In this document: positions 25,600-33,174 of the stretch, in pieces | How positions within the stretch are numbered: position 1 is the first letter of the stretch | Layout: every line of letters begins with the position of its first letter | Assembly: GCF_014195505.1 (NCBI RefSeq) | Contig: NZ_JACIBV010000001.1 | Location: 5,208,001 to 5,272,000, forward strand | Length of the DNA stretch: 64,000 bases | DNA from: Nonomuraea dietziae | GTDB lineage: Bacteria; Actinomycetota; Actinomycetes; Streptosporangiales; Streptosporangiaceae | Reading direction: 5' to 3' | Position numbers and translations under genes: made by a program | The notes under the pieces: generated by a model | Told to the model about the DNA's origin: nothing | The model's input: only the letters and a program-made list of their open reading frames with translations | Database searches by the model: none

Positions 25600-25615
25600 A
25601 TACGGAATTGTGTAT
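25600..25615. promoter_or_regulatory. LysR-type operator, ATAC-N8-GTAT
   Basis: A 16-bp quasi-palindrome with arms ATAC/GTAT and a central AATT lies between the divergent LysR and RidA starts. It matches the general T-N11-A rule for LysR binding. Confidence 0.6.
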
Positions 25616-25650
25616 TAGACGTATAACCACAGGCCGTCTAGCTTCGCCTC

Positions 25651-26043
25651 ATGACAGAGCGACGTGCGATCCTGAGCGGCTCCACCTTCGAGGAGGAGAT
25701 CGGCTACGCCAGGGCGGTCGTGGACGGTGACTGGGTCCACGTGTCGGGAACCACCGGCTTCGACTACGCGACGATGACGATCTCCGACGACGTGGTCGAG
25801 CAGGCCGAGCAGTGCCTGCGCACCATCGGCGCGGCCCTGGCGGAGGCGGGCAGCTCGTTCGCCGACGTCGTGAGGGTGCGGTACCTGCTGCCTGACAGGG
25901 CGGACTTCGAGCCGTGCTGGCCTGTCCTGCGCCGCCGCTTCGGCGAGATCCGTCCGGCCGCCACGATGCTCGTGTGCGGCCTGGCCGACCCCCGCATGAA
26001 GATCGAGATCGAGGTGTACGCCCGCCGCCCCGCGACCGGCTGA
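25651..26043 (+). CDS. RidA/YjgF family enamine/imine deaminase
   Basis: Encodes 130 residues, the usual family length. The conserved elements are FEEEIGYARAVVDGDWVHVS, GTTGFD, EQAEQCLRTIGAALAEAGSS, VVRVRYLLPD and IRPAATMLVCGLADPRMKIE, including the Arg of the active site before the PA turn. RidA proteins hydrolyse reactive enamine/imine intermediates; subfamily members act in particular catabolic pathways. Control by the divergent LysR regulator suggests a dedicated substrate rather than a housekeeping role. Confidence 0.93.
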   Translation: MTERRAILSGSTFEEEIGYARAVVDGDWVHVSGTTGFDYATMTISDDVVEQAEQCLRTIGAALAEAGSSFADVVRVRYLLPDRADFEPCWPVLRRRFGEIRPAATMLVCGLADPRMKIEIEVYARRPATG

Positions 26044-26102
26044 CGGCTCCCTCCGGTCCGCGCGGCCGTGCCCGCGGGGCGGGGCGACCCCGGAGGACGG
26101 GC

Positions 26103-26708
26103 TCAGCCCAGGCCGTGGCGGACCGCGTAGAGGGCGGCCTGGGTGCGGTCCTGGACGCCCAGCTTCATCAGCACGTTCGACACGTGGGTCTTCACGGTCT
26201 TCTCCGCCACGGAGAGGTCCCTGGCGATCTCCTTGTTCGACCGCCCCGCCGCGATCAGCCTCAGCACCTCCCGCTCCCTGTCCGTCAGCGGCACCGGCGG
26301 GGCCTCGGCGGTCAGCATCGCCGAGGCCGCCTCCTGCGCCAGCAGTACCTGCCCGCCGTGCACCGCACGCACCGCCTGCACCAGCGCGTTGGGGTCGACG
26401 TCCTTGTAGAGGAAGCCCGCGGCGCCTGCCCGCATCGCCGGCCCCACGTCGGACCTGTCGCTCACCGAGGTCAGCACCAGCACCCTGGTCGGGCCGCCGT
26501 TCAGCCGCTCCAGCGCGCCGAGCCCGTCGAGCACCGGCATCTTGAGGTCGAGCAGCAACACGTCGGGTCGCAGCTTCTCCACCAGCGCGACCGCCTCCGC
26601 GCCGTCCCCGGCCTCGCCGACGACCGTGATGTCGTCCTGCAGGTCGAGGAAGGTCCGCAAACCCTGCCGTACGACCGGGTGATCGTCGGCGATCAGCACC
26701 TGGATCAC
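26103..26708 (-). CDS. NarL/FixJ-type response regulator
   Basis: Encodes 201 residues from a GTG that overlaps the kinase stop (GTGA). The receiver has the acidic pair ADDHPVV, phospho-acceptor Asp in VLLLDLKMP, and the Lys in FLYKDVD. The C-terminal LuxR HTH reads LTDREREVLRLIAAGRSNKE, then EKTVKTHVSNVLMKLG. It forms a two-component system with the GAF-containing histidine kinase translated just upstream. Targets are not visible. Confidence 0.95.
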   Translation of the reverse strand: MIQVLIADDHPVVRQGLRTFLDLQDDITVVGEAGDGAEAVALVEKLRPDVLLLDLKMPVLDGLGALERLNGGPTRVLVLTSVSDRSDVGPAMRAGAAGFLYKDVDPNALVQAVRAVHGGQVLLAQEAASAMLTAEAPPVPLTDREREVLRLIAAGRSNKEIARDLSVAEKTVKTHVSNVLMKLGVQDRTQAALYAVRHGLG

Positions 26709-27820
26709 ACGCCCACCTCCATGCGCACCGTCGTCCCCTTGCCCGGCTCGGAGGAGACGGTCACCGCGCCGCCGACCGTCTCGGCGCGGTCGGCCATCGA
26801 CACCAGCCCGAGCCCCCGCCCCTGCCCCGCGTCGTCGAAACCGACGCCTTCGTCGCGCACCACGAGCACCAGCTTGCCCGACGTGTGCGTGAGCCGCACC
26901 GAGACGCGCTCCGCGTCGGAGTGGCGCAGCGCGTTGTGCAGCGCCTCCTGCGCCACCCGCAGGACCGCGACCTCCACCTCGGAGGGTACGGCCGGCAGCT
27001 CGTCGCCCTCGAAGACCACCTCGCACGGCTGCAGCCTGTCGAGCAGCCGCACGTGCTTGCGGAGCGTCTCGGCCAGCCCGTGCCTGTCGAGCTCGGCGGG
27101 ACGGAGCTCCACGATCACCGCGCGCAGCTCGGCCAGCGCCTCCCCGGCCAGGCGCTGCACGCGTTCGAGCTCGACGGCGGCCCTGGCGGGGTCCACCTGC
27201 AGCAGCGAGTTGGCGGCCTGCGCGGTCAGCCGCAGCGAGAACAGCTTCTGGGTGACGGCGTCGTGCAGCTCGCGCGCCATCCTGTTGCGCTCCTCGAGCA
27301 TGGCCAGCTCGCGCCCCCTCTCGTAGAGGCGGGCGTTGGTCAGCGCGAGCGCGGCGTGCGCGGCGAACATCGTCAGCAGCTTCTCGTCCTCCTCGGTGAA
27401 CCCGCCAGGCACCTTCTTGTTGGCCAGGAAGATGATGCCGAGCACCTGCTCGCCGTCGAGGATGGGCACGCCGAGGAAGTCGTGCATGACGGGGTGCGCC
27501 TTCGGCCAGTACTCGAAGCGGGGGTCCTTCGGCAGGTCGGGCAGGCGGACGGGGACGCCCTCGCGGAGCATCGCGCCGAGCATGCCATGCTGGCGGGGCA
27601 GCGGCCCGATGGCGTCCCACTGCTTGTCGGTGATGCCCTCGGCGACGAACTCGCCGAACGAGCCGTCCTCGTCGGGCACGCCGAGCGCCGCGTATCTGGC
27701 GTTGAGCAGCTGCTGGGCCGAGCGGACGATGACCTGCAGGACCTCGCGCACCGACAGGTGACGCGTGACGGCCAGGACGGCCGAACTCACCGCGCGCAGG
27801 ATGTCGGATTCGGGGCTCAC
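26705..27820 (-). CDS. GAF-domain sensor histidine kinase (HisKA_3)
   Basis: Encodes 371 residues from a GTG. There are no membrane segments. A GAF domain covers about 20-165 (ARYAALGVPDEDG, HDFLGVPILDGEQVLGIIFL). The HisKA_3 phospho-acceptor His is in NRMARELHDAVTQKL (about 185). The HATPase_c domain has AQEALHNALRHSDA, VVRDEGVGFD and GRGLGLVSM. This architecture resembles soluble DevS/NreB-type sensors that read redox or gas ligands; the ligand cannot be told here. Cotranscribed and translationally coupled with the NarL-type regulator. Confidence 0.94.
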   Translation of the reverse strand: MSPESDILRAVSSAVLAVTRHLSVREVLQVIVRSAQQLLNARYAALGVPDEDGSFGEFVAEGITDKQWDAIGPLPRQHGMLGAMLREGVPVRLPDLPKDPRFEYWPKAHPVMHDFLGVPILDGEQVLGIIFLANKKVPGGFTEEDEKLLTMFAAHAALALTNARLYERGRELAMLEERNRMARELHDAVTQKLFSLRLTAQAANSLLQVDPARAAVELERVQRLAGEALAELRAVIVELRPAELDRHGLAETLRKHVRLLDRLQPCEVVFEGDELPAVPSEVEVAVLRVAQEALHNALRHSDAERVSVRLTHTSGKLVLVVRDEGVGFDDAGQGRGLGLVSMADRAETVGGAVTVSSEPGKGTTVRMEVGV

Positions 27821-27913
27821 GAGCCTCAGCCTACGGTCCTAGGCCGAAGTGCCCACCACGGCCTCGGTCGCCGGCCCGATGGCACGAGGCGCCGCCCTTT
27901 CTACCGTCGAGGC

Positions 27914-28570
27914 ATGACGAACACCGCACTCATCACCGGCGCATCCCGTGGACTGGGCCTGGCATTGGCCCGATCACTGTCAGGCGCGGGCTGGGAGCTC
28001 GTCCTGACGGCCAGGGGCGCCGACGAGCTGGAGAAGGCCGCGGCCGAACTCGGCGCCACGGCCATCGCGGGTGACGTGGCGGACCCCGCGCACCGGGCCA
28101 GGCTGGCCCGCGCGGCGCCCGAGCTGGACCTGCTGGTCAACAACGCCAGCGACCTGGGCGCCACCCCGCTGCCGCCGCTGGCCGACTACCCGCTCGACAC
28201 CTTCGCCGCCCTGCTCGCGACCAACGTGACCGCGCCGCTCGGGCTGACGCAGGAGACCCTGCCCGCGCTCCGCCGCCGCCGAGGGGCGGTGGTCAACATC
28301 ACCTCGGACGCCGCCACCGGCGCCTACGAGGGCTGGGGAGGGTACGGCGCGACGAAGGCCGCCCTGGACCAGCTGTCGAAGGTCCTGGCCGTCGAGGAGC
28401 CCGACGTGGCGGTCTGGTGGGTCGATCCGGGCGAGATGAACACCCGCATGCTCGCCGACGCGGTAGGCGCCGCCGAGGCCGCTGAGGCGACCGACCCCGC
28501 CGCCGTCGCCACCGCACTGCACGACCTCATCAGGAGCCGCCCCGCGAGCGGGCGGGTGAGCCTGCAATGA
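27914..28570 (+). CDS. Short-chain dehydrogenase/reductase
   Basis: Encodes 218 residues. The Rossmann motif TGASRGLG is at 8-15, NNAS at about 75, the catalytic Ser in NITSDAATGAYEG and YGATK as Tyr-x3-Lys. It is slightly short for a classical SDR, ending soon after the substrate loop. Its stop overlaps the start of the QueA-like gene by ATGA, so the two are translationally coupled. The substrate is unknown. Confidence 0.92.
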   Translation: MTNTALITGASRGLGLALARSLSGAGWELVLTARGADELEKAAAELGATAIAGDVADPAHRARLARAAPELDLLVNNASDLGATPLPPLADYPLDTFAALLATNVTAPLGLTQETLPALRRRRGAVVNITSDAATGAYEGWGGYGATKAALDQLSKVLAVEEPDVAVWWVDPGEMNTRMLADAVGAAEAAEATDPAAVATALHDLIRSRPASGRVSLQ

Positions 28571-29568
28571 GCGTGAGCACGTTCGTGCTGCCGGACTCGC
28601 TCTCGGCGCACGAGCCACCCGAGGCGAGGGGCGTGGCCCGCGACGCCGTACGGCTGCTGGTGTCCGACGCCGAGAGCGACTCCCACCGCACCTTCGCCGA
28701 CCTGCCCTCGCTGCTGTCCCCCGGCGACCTGATCGTGGTCAACAACTCCGCCACTCTGCCCGCCGCCGTCAGGCTCGACAGGCTGTCGGTCCACTTCTCC
28801 ACCGCCCGCGAGGACGGCACCTGGCTGGTGGAGCTGCGCCGTCCGACGCTGGAGCCGTACGCGGGCGGCGCCGAGGGCGAGTGGCTGCCCCTGCCGGGAG
28901 GCGCGACGCTGCGGCTGCTGTCGAGGGAGACGCCGCGTCTGTGGCGAGCCTCTCTCGACCGCGACGTGGAGAGCTACCTGATGAGGTACGGCGTGCCGAT
29001 CCGCTACCCCTACGTCGACCGTGACTGGCCGCTGGCCGACTACCAGACGGTGTTCGCCACGGTGCGCGGCAGCGCGGAGATGCCGAGCGCGGGACGGCCC
29101 TTCACCGCCTCGCTGGTGACCGAGCTGGTCTCCCGCGGCATCAGGATCGCGCCGATCACCCTGCACACAGGGGTCGCCTCCCCCGAGAAGGACGAGCCTC
29201 CCTACGCGGAGCGCTTCGCCGTCCCCGAGGCGACCGCCCGGCTGGTCAACCTCACCCGCTCGGAGGGCGGCAGGGTCGTCGCCTCGGGCACGACCGTCGT
29301 CCGCGCACTGGAGACGGCGGTGGACGCCGAGGGCCAGGTACGTGCGGCCTCGGGCTGGACCACGCACATCGTGACGCCCGCGCTCGGGGTGAAGACGGTC
29401 ACCGGGATCATCACGGGACTGCACGAGCCGCGCTCCAGCCACCTGATGATGCTCACGGCCATCGCGGGCGAGCGAACGGTGGCCAGGTCCTATGACGCGG
29501 CGTTGCGAGAGGGCTACCTATGGCATGAATTCGGTGACTCGCATCTCCTCATTTCCAATAAAAGGTAG
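28567..29568 (+). CDS. QueA-like S-adenosylmethionine:tRNA ribosyltransferase-isomerase family protein
   Basis: Encodes 333 residues. QueA family features are present: FADLPSLLSPGDLIVVNNSA, RYGVPIRYPYV, YQTVFATVRGSAEMPSAGRPF (the family PGSVAAPTAGLHF region) and SGTTVVRALE, and HLMMLTAIAG near the end. True QueA makes epoxyqueuosine in tRNA from SAM. The GSxAxPTAGLHF block is altered here to GSAEMPSAGRPF, and no queuosine genes (tgt, queG) are nearby. Actinomycetes carry such shortened QueA-like proteins with unproven activity. Coupled to the SDR gene, it may act in another SAM-dependent reaction. Confidence 0.85.
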   Translation: MSVSTFVLPDSLSAHEPPEARGVARDAVRLLVSDAESDSHRTFADLPSLLSPGDLIVVNNSATLPAAVRLDRLSVHFSTAREDGTWLVELRRPTLEPYAGGAEGEWLPLPGGATLRLLSRETPRLWRASLDRDVESYLMRYGVPIRYPYVDRDWPLADYQTVFATVRGSAEMPSAGRPFTASLVTELVSRGIRIAPITLHTGVASPEKDEPPYAERFAVPEATARLVNLTRSEGGRVVASGTTVVRALETAVDAEGQVRAASGWTTHIVTPALGVKTVTGIITGLHEPRSSHLMMLTAIAGERTVARSYDAALREGYLWHEFGDSHLLISNKR

Positions 29569-29594
29569 ATCTTTGCTGGTCAAACGTGATAAAA

Positions 29595-29618
29595 AGCTCC
29601 GGTCTTAAAACGGGGGCT
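29595..29618 (+). terminator. Weak hairpin after QueA-like gene
   Basis: Arms AGCTCC/GGGGCT-like enclose an A-rich loop 27 bp past the stop. Pairing is imperfect. Confidence 0.35.
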
Positions 29619-29663
29619 CATTACTTTGGGCATCCTCGCTCCCCTTCCTCATCGGAGACGTGA

Positions 29664-30230
29664 ATGCGCCGCATCGCTTCTTTCATGCTCGCTGCCCCGG
29701 TGGCGGGCGCCCTGGTCTTCAGTGCCGCCCCGGTCTCCGCCGCACCGGCCGCGCCGGTCGCCGCGGCGGCCGTGAAGAGCGCCGAAGACCCCTTCTCCGT
29801 CTTCGACGTCAAGCTCACCGCCACCAAGAAGGCCAAGGCCGGCGGCAAGGTGCGCTACTCGATCACGGCGGTCAACACCGGCCCCCACGAGGCGACCGGA
29901 GGCACCTGGTTCGTCGGCGGGCTCTTCCCCAAGGGCGTCGACCTGAAGAAGATCAGCTACAGGACCAGCGTCGAAGGCACCCAGTGCGAGCTGATCAAGC
30001 GTGACCTGTTCTGCGTGCTGCCCGCCACGGTGAAGAAGGGCGAGTCCGTCGCCATGGTCTTCGACGCGCGGCTGACCAAGAGCGCCAAGGGAACGCAGAA
30101 GGCCATCCTCGGCGTCGTGTCCTACAACGTCCAGACCGGCATGGAGAACCTCAGCAAGGAGGAGCTCGACAGGCTCGGCGTCCCCGGCTTCGGCTTCGTC
30201 AAGCAGGCCTCCACGAAGGTCGTCCGCTGA
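29664..30230 (+). CDS. Secreted protein, paralogue B of a two-member family
   Basis: Encodes 188 residues with GGAG upstream. The Sec signal (about 1-40) begins MRRIASFMLAA. The mature part mirrors paralogue A: KAGGKVRYSITAVNTGPHEA, FPKGVDLKK, GTQCELIKRDLFC with the same Cys pair, KAILGVVSYNVQTGMENLSK and RLGVPGFGFVKQ. It lacks the Pro-rich tail. It looks like a CARDB/DUF11-type surface or secreted protein of unknown role, ending with a strong terminator. Confidence 0.82.
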   Translation: MRRIASFMLAAPVAGALVFSAAPVSAAPAAPVAAAAVKSAEDPFSVFDVKLTATKKAKAGGKVRYSITAVNTGPHEATGGTWFVGGLFPKGVDLKKISYRTSVEGTQCELIKRDLFCVLPATVKKGESVAMVFDARLTKSAKGTQKAILGVVSYNVQTGMENLSKEELDRLGVPGFGFVKQASTKVVR

Positions 30231-30246
30231 CGCGGACTTCTTGAGG

Positions 30247-30279
30247 CGCCCGCTCTCGCGGTGACGAGAGCGGGCGTTT
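30247..30279 (+). terminator. Intrinsic terminator with T-run
   Basis: A perfect 12-bp stem CGCCCGCTCTCG/CGAGAGCGGGCG with a 6-nt loop is followed by TTT. It ends transcription of the secreted-protein gene and faces the convergent acyltransferase gene. Confidence 0.92.
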
Positions 30280-30297
30280 CGCCGTCTCGCCCCCTGT

Positions 30298-31173
30298 TCA
30301 CGCGGAGGCGGCGAGGGCCGGGCGGAGCGCGGGAAGACGGCCGGTGGCGGAGGCGACCGCCGCCTCGGCCAGGTCGGCGAGCTCCCTGCGGCTCGAGGCG
30401 GTGACCGGCGGCAGCACGGTGACCTCGACCACCAGCCGCCGCACCGCGATCACCCTGAGAAGGGACGCCACGAGCGTGTCGTCCCCGACGTACGCGGGGG
30501 CGGTGGTGCGGGGTCCCGAGGACTCCCTGTAGACCAGGGCGACCGGAGTGACGCGCGCGCCCGCGTCCAGCGCGGCCTGGAACACGGCGGGCTTGAAGGT
30601 CCCGCTGCCGCGGCCGCACCAGGTCGTGCCCTCGGGGAAGGCGGCGACGCTCTCACCCGACCGCAGGACGTCGGCGATGCTCGCCACCGCGCCTGGCAGC
30701 CCGTGCAGCGAGTCACGGGCGATGGGAAGCGCCCCGGCTCCGCAGGCCAGGCCGCGCACGACCGGCCAGGAACCGACCTCGCGCTTGGCCACCAGCCTGC
30801 ACGGCATCGTGGCGGCGACCACCAGCGGGTCGAGCCAGGAGATGTGGTTGGCGACGACCAGCCGCGCCTCGGGCTCAGGCGCTTCGGGACCGGGGGCTCC
30901 CGAAGAGGCGGCGCCCGCGGCGCCCGCGAAGAACGCGAACCCCTGCCGCACCTCCACCCTGACCCCGAGCGCCCTGAGCAGCGCCCTGGACCACAGCGCC
31001 GTGACGCGCCGCCGCGCCGTACCCCAGGTCAGACGGGCCACGAGGACGCCCGCCAGCACCACCAGCACGGCGGCCAGCGCCCGCAGCGCCCTGCGGAGCG
31101 GGCCCGCCGCGCGCATGGGCACGTCCACGCACCTGGCGGTGGTGCAGGGCGAGGAGGGGAACCACGGGCTCAT
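30298..31173 (-). CDS. 1-acyl-glycerol-3-phosphate-type acyltransferase (PlsC/OlsA-like)
   Basis: Encodes 291 residues; the ATG overlaps the preceding stop (ATGA). One N-terminal membrane segment (ALAAVLVVLAGVLVARL) anchors the protein. The PlsC motifs are NHISWLD (block I), GAGALPIARDS, FPEGTT (block III) and a PVALVY strand. Coupling to a GNAT gene of the OlsB type suggests the second, O-acylating step of ornithine-lipid synthesis (OlsA); lysophosphatidate acylation is the alternative. Confidence 0.88.
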   Translation of the reverse strand: MSPWFPSSPCTTARCVDVPMRAAGPLRRALRALAAVLVVLAGVLVARLTWGTARRRVTALWSRALLRALGVRVEVRQGFAFFAGAAGAASSGAPGPEAPEPEARLVVANHISWLDPLVVAATMPCRLVAKREVGSWPVVRGLACGAGALPIARDSLHGLPGAVASIADVLRSGESVAAFPEGTTWCGRGSGTFKPAVFQAALDAGARVTPVALVYRESSGPRTTAPAYVGDDTLVASLLRVIAVRRLVVEVTVLPPVTASSRRELADLAEAAVASATGRLPALRPALAASA

Positions 31174-31856
31174 GCGGACGCCCCGAGGAAGTGACGCAGG
31201 TAGCGCCGGTCGACCTGGGCCATCGACAGCAGCACCAGGAAGTCGGCGCAGCCGAAAGCCGCGTCGTGGGCGGGCTCGCCGCAGATCCACGCGCCCAGCC
31301 TGAGGTAGCCGCGCAACAGCGGCGGCATCACGAAAGCGTGGGAGGGGTCCGGTTCCACGTCCACCCACGGGGCCAGCGGCTTGACGCGGTACTCCGCCGG
31401 CCCGAACGGCACCCGCTCCACGATGTGCGCGGCGTCGGCCAGGGGCACCGAGCAGCAGCCCGCCAGCCAGCCGTACCCGCCCTCGCTCATGTACCTGGCG
31501 ATGCCCGCCCACATCAGCCCGATGACCGCGCCCCTGCGGTGGTCGGGATGCACGCACGACCTGCCCACCTCGACGAGATCGGAGCGGAGGGGATCCAGCG
31601 CCGAGGCGTCGAACTCGGTGTCGGAGTAGAGCCGGTCCTTGCGCCCTGGGGGCAGCAGCCGGTAGGTGCCGACCACCTCATCACCCGCGCGGACGAGCAG
31701 GTGGTCGCAGTAGGCGTCGAAGGAGTCGGCGTCGAGTCCTGTGACGGGCGAGTCGAGCCGCGCGCCGAGCTCCTCGGCGAACACGCGGTAGCGCAGGCGC
31801 TGCGCGGCCTGCAGATCGGCGGGCGTGCGGGCCAGTCCCACGGTGTAGCGGTGCAT
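31170..31856 (-). CDS. OlsB-like N-acyltransferase (Acetyltransf_5 GNAT)
   Basis: Encodes 228 residues from an ATG with a weak AGGA; an ATG seven codons earlier is possible. Typical PF13444 elements are AQRLRYRVFAEELGA, FDAYCDHLLV, VVGTYRLLPPG, FDASALDP, VEVGRSCVHPDHR and GLMWAGIARYM. Family members transfer a 3-hydroxyacyl group from ACP to ornithine or act as related N-acyl amino acid synthases. Translational coupling to a PlsC-type gene gives the olsB-olsA arrangement. Phosphate-free ornithine lipids are known in actinomycetes. The function is strongly suggested, not proven. Confidence 0.85.
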   Translation of the reverse strand: MHRYTVGLARTPADLQAAQRLRYRVFAEELGARLDSPVTGLDADSFDAYCDHLLVRAGDEVVGTYRLLPPGRKDRLYSDTEFDASALDPLRSDLVEVGRSCVHPDHRRGAVIGLMWAGIARYMSEGGYGWLAGCCSVPLADAAHIVERVPFGPAEYRVKPLAPWVDVEPDPSHAFVMPPLLRGYLRLGAWICGEPAHDAAFGCADFLVLLSMAQVDRRYLRHFLGASA

Positions 31857-31946
31857 GGTCCTATGAAGGCAGCCCATGATGGCCACACGCCCAAGGTCAG
31901 TCGTCCGAATGGTGAACCTCGACGCCGACCACCGTGCCGGTGCCAG

Positions 31947-31952
31947 TAGCGT
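31947..31952 (+). promoter_or_regulatory. Candidate -10 for leaderless serB mRNA
   Basis: TAGCGT fits the TANNNT actinobacterial -10 and lies 8 bp before the GTG chosen as start. No Shine-Dalgarno sequence is present there. Confidence 0.4.
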
Positions 31953-31959
31953 GACCGGT

Positions 31960-33174
31960 GTGGACCAGCGCACGCTCCTGATCACCTTCACCGGGCCTGA
32001 CCGCCCTGGCGTCACCTCGCGGCTCTTCTCCGTGCTGGCGACCTTCCCCGTGACCGTGGCCGACATCGAGCAGGTCGTCATCCGCGGCCGCCTCACGCTC
32101 GGCGTCCTCGTCGCCTACACCGGAGGCCCCTCCACGGGCACCGGAGGCACGATCGGCGCCCTGTGGACCGCCGTCGAGCGGGTGGCCGAAGACCTCGGCA
32201 TGGAGGTCGACCTCGCCACCGGCTCCATGACCAAGGAGAAGCGCCGCCGCGGCCGCCTGTCCGTGAGCGTGCTGGGCACCGCCCTGTCGCCCGCCGCGAT
32301 CGGCGGGATCGCCGGGCGCATCGCCGCGGCCGGAGCGAACATCGACCGCATCGACCGCATCGCCCAGTGGCCCGTGACCTGCATCGAGCTGTCGGTCTCC
32401 GGCGCGGACCCCGACGCGCTGAGGGTGGAGCTGGCCGCCGAGGCCGCCGCCCAGCAGGTCGACGTGGCCGTGCAGCGCACCGGCCTGTCGCGCAGGGCCA
32501 AGCGCCTGATCGTCATGGACGTCGACTCCACGCTGATCCAGGGCGAGGTCATCGAGCTGCTCGCGGCCCACGCCGGCTGCCTCGACGAGGTGGCCAAGGT
32601 CACCGAGGAGGCCATGCGCGGCGAGCTCGACTTCGCCGAGTCGCTGCGTCGCAGGGTCAAGCTGCTGGAAGGCCTCCCGCAGGAGATCTTCGCGAAGGTC
32701 CGCGACGAGGTCGTGCTCACCCCCGGCGCCCGCACGCTGGTGCGCACGCTCAAGCGCCTCGACTACAAGTTCGCGATCGTCAGCGGCGGCTTCACCCAGA
32801 TCACCGACGCCCTGGTGAGCGACCTCGGCATCGACTACTCGGCCGCCAACACCCTGGAGGTCGTCGACGGCAAGCTGACCGGCAGGGTCGTCGGCGAGAT
32901 CGTCGACCGTCCGGGCAAGGCCCGCGCCCTCGAAAGATTCGCCCGCGAGGCGGGCATCCCCATCAGCCAGACCGTCGCCATCGGCGACGGCGCCAACGAC
33001 CTCGACATGATCGCCACCGCGGGCCTGGGCGTGGCCTTCAACGCCAAACCCGTCGTACGGCAGGCCGCCGACACCGCCGTCAACACCCCTTACCTCGACT
33101 CGATCCTCTACCTGCTCGGCATCTCCCGAGACGAGATCGAGGCCGCGGACGCCGAGGACTCCTTCATCGCGTGA
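31960..33174 (+). CDS. serB: Phosphoserine phosphatase with N-terminal ACT domains
   Basis: Encodes 404 residues from a GTG; upstream ATGs add about 17-28 residues that do not match the family. Two ACT-like domains occupy about 1-175 (LITFTGPDRPGVTSRLFSVL; LSVSVLGTALSP). The HAD phosphatase follows: MDVDSTLIQGE (nucleophile Asp), VSGGFTQ, and GDGANDLDMI. This is the mycobacterial SerB2-like architecture, last step of serine synthesis with allosteric ACT modules. The 3' end overlaps the convergent FUSC gene by 11 bp. Confidence 0.93.
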   Translation: MDQRTLLITFTGPDRPGVTSRLFSVLATFPVTVADIEQVVIRGRLTLGVLVAYTGGPSTGTGGTIGALWTAVERVAEDLGMEVDLATGSMTKEKRRRGRLSVSVLGTALSPAAIGGIAGRIAAAGANIDRIDRIAQWPVTCIELSVSGADPDALRVELAAEAAAQQVDVAVQRTGLSRRAKRLIVMDVDSTLIQGEVIELLAAHAGCLDEVAKVTEEAMRGELDFAESLRRRVKLLEGLPQEIFAKVRDEVVLTPGARTLVRTLKRLDYKFAIVSGGFTQITDALVSDLGIDYSAANTLEVVDGKLTGRVVGEIVDRPGKARALERFAREAGIPISQTVAIGDGANDLDMIATAGLGVAFNAKPVVRQAADTAVNTPYLDSILYLLGISRDEIEAADAEDSFIA

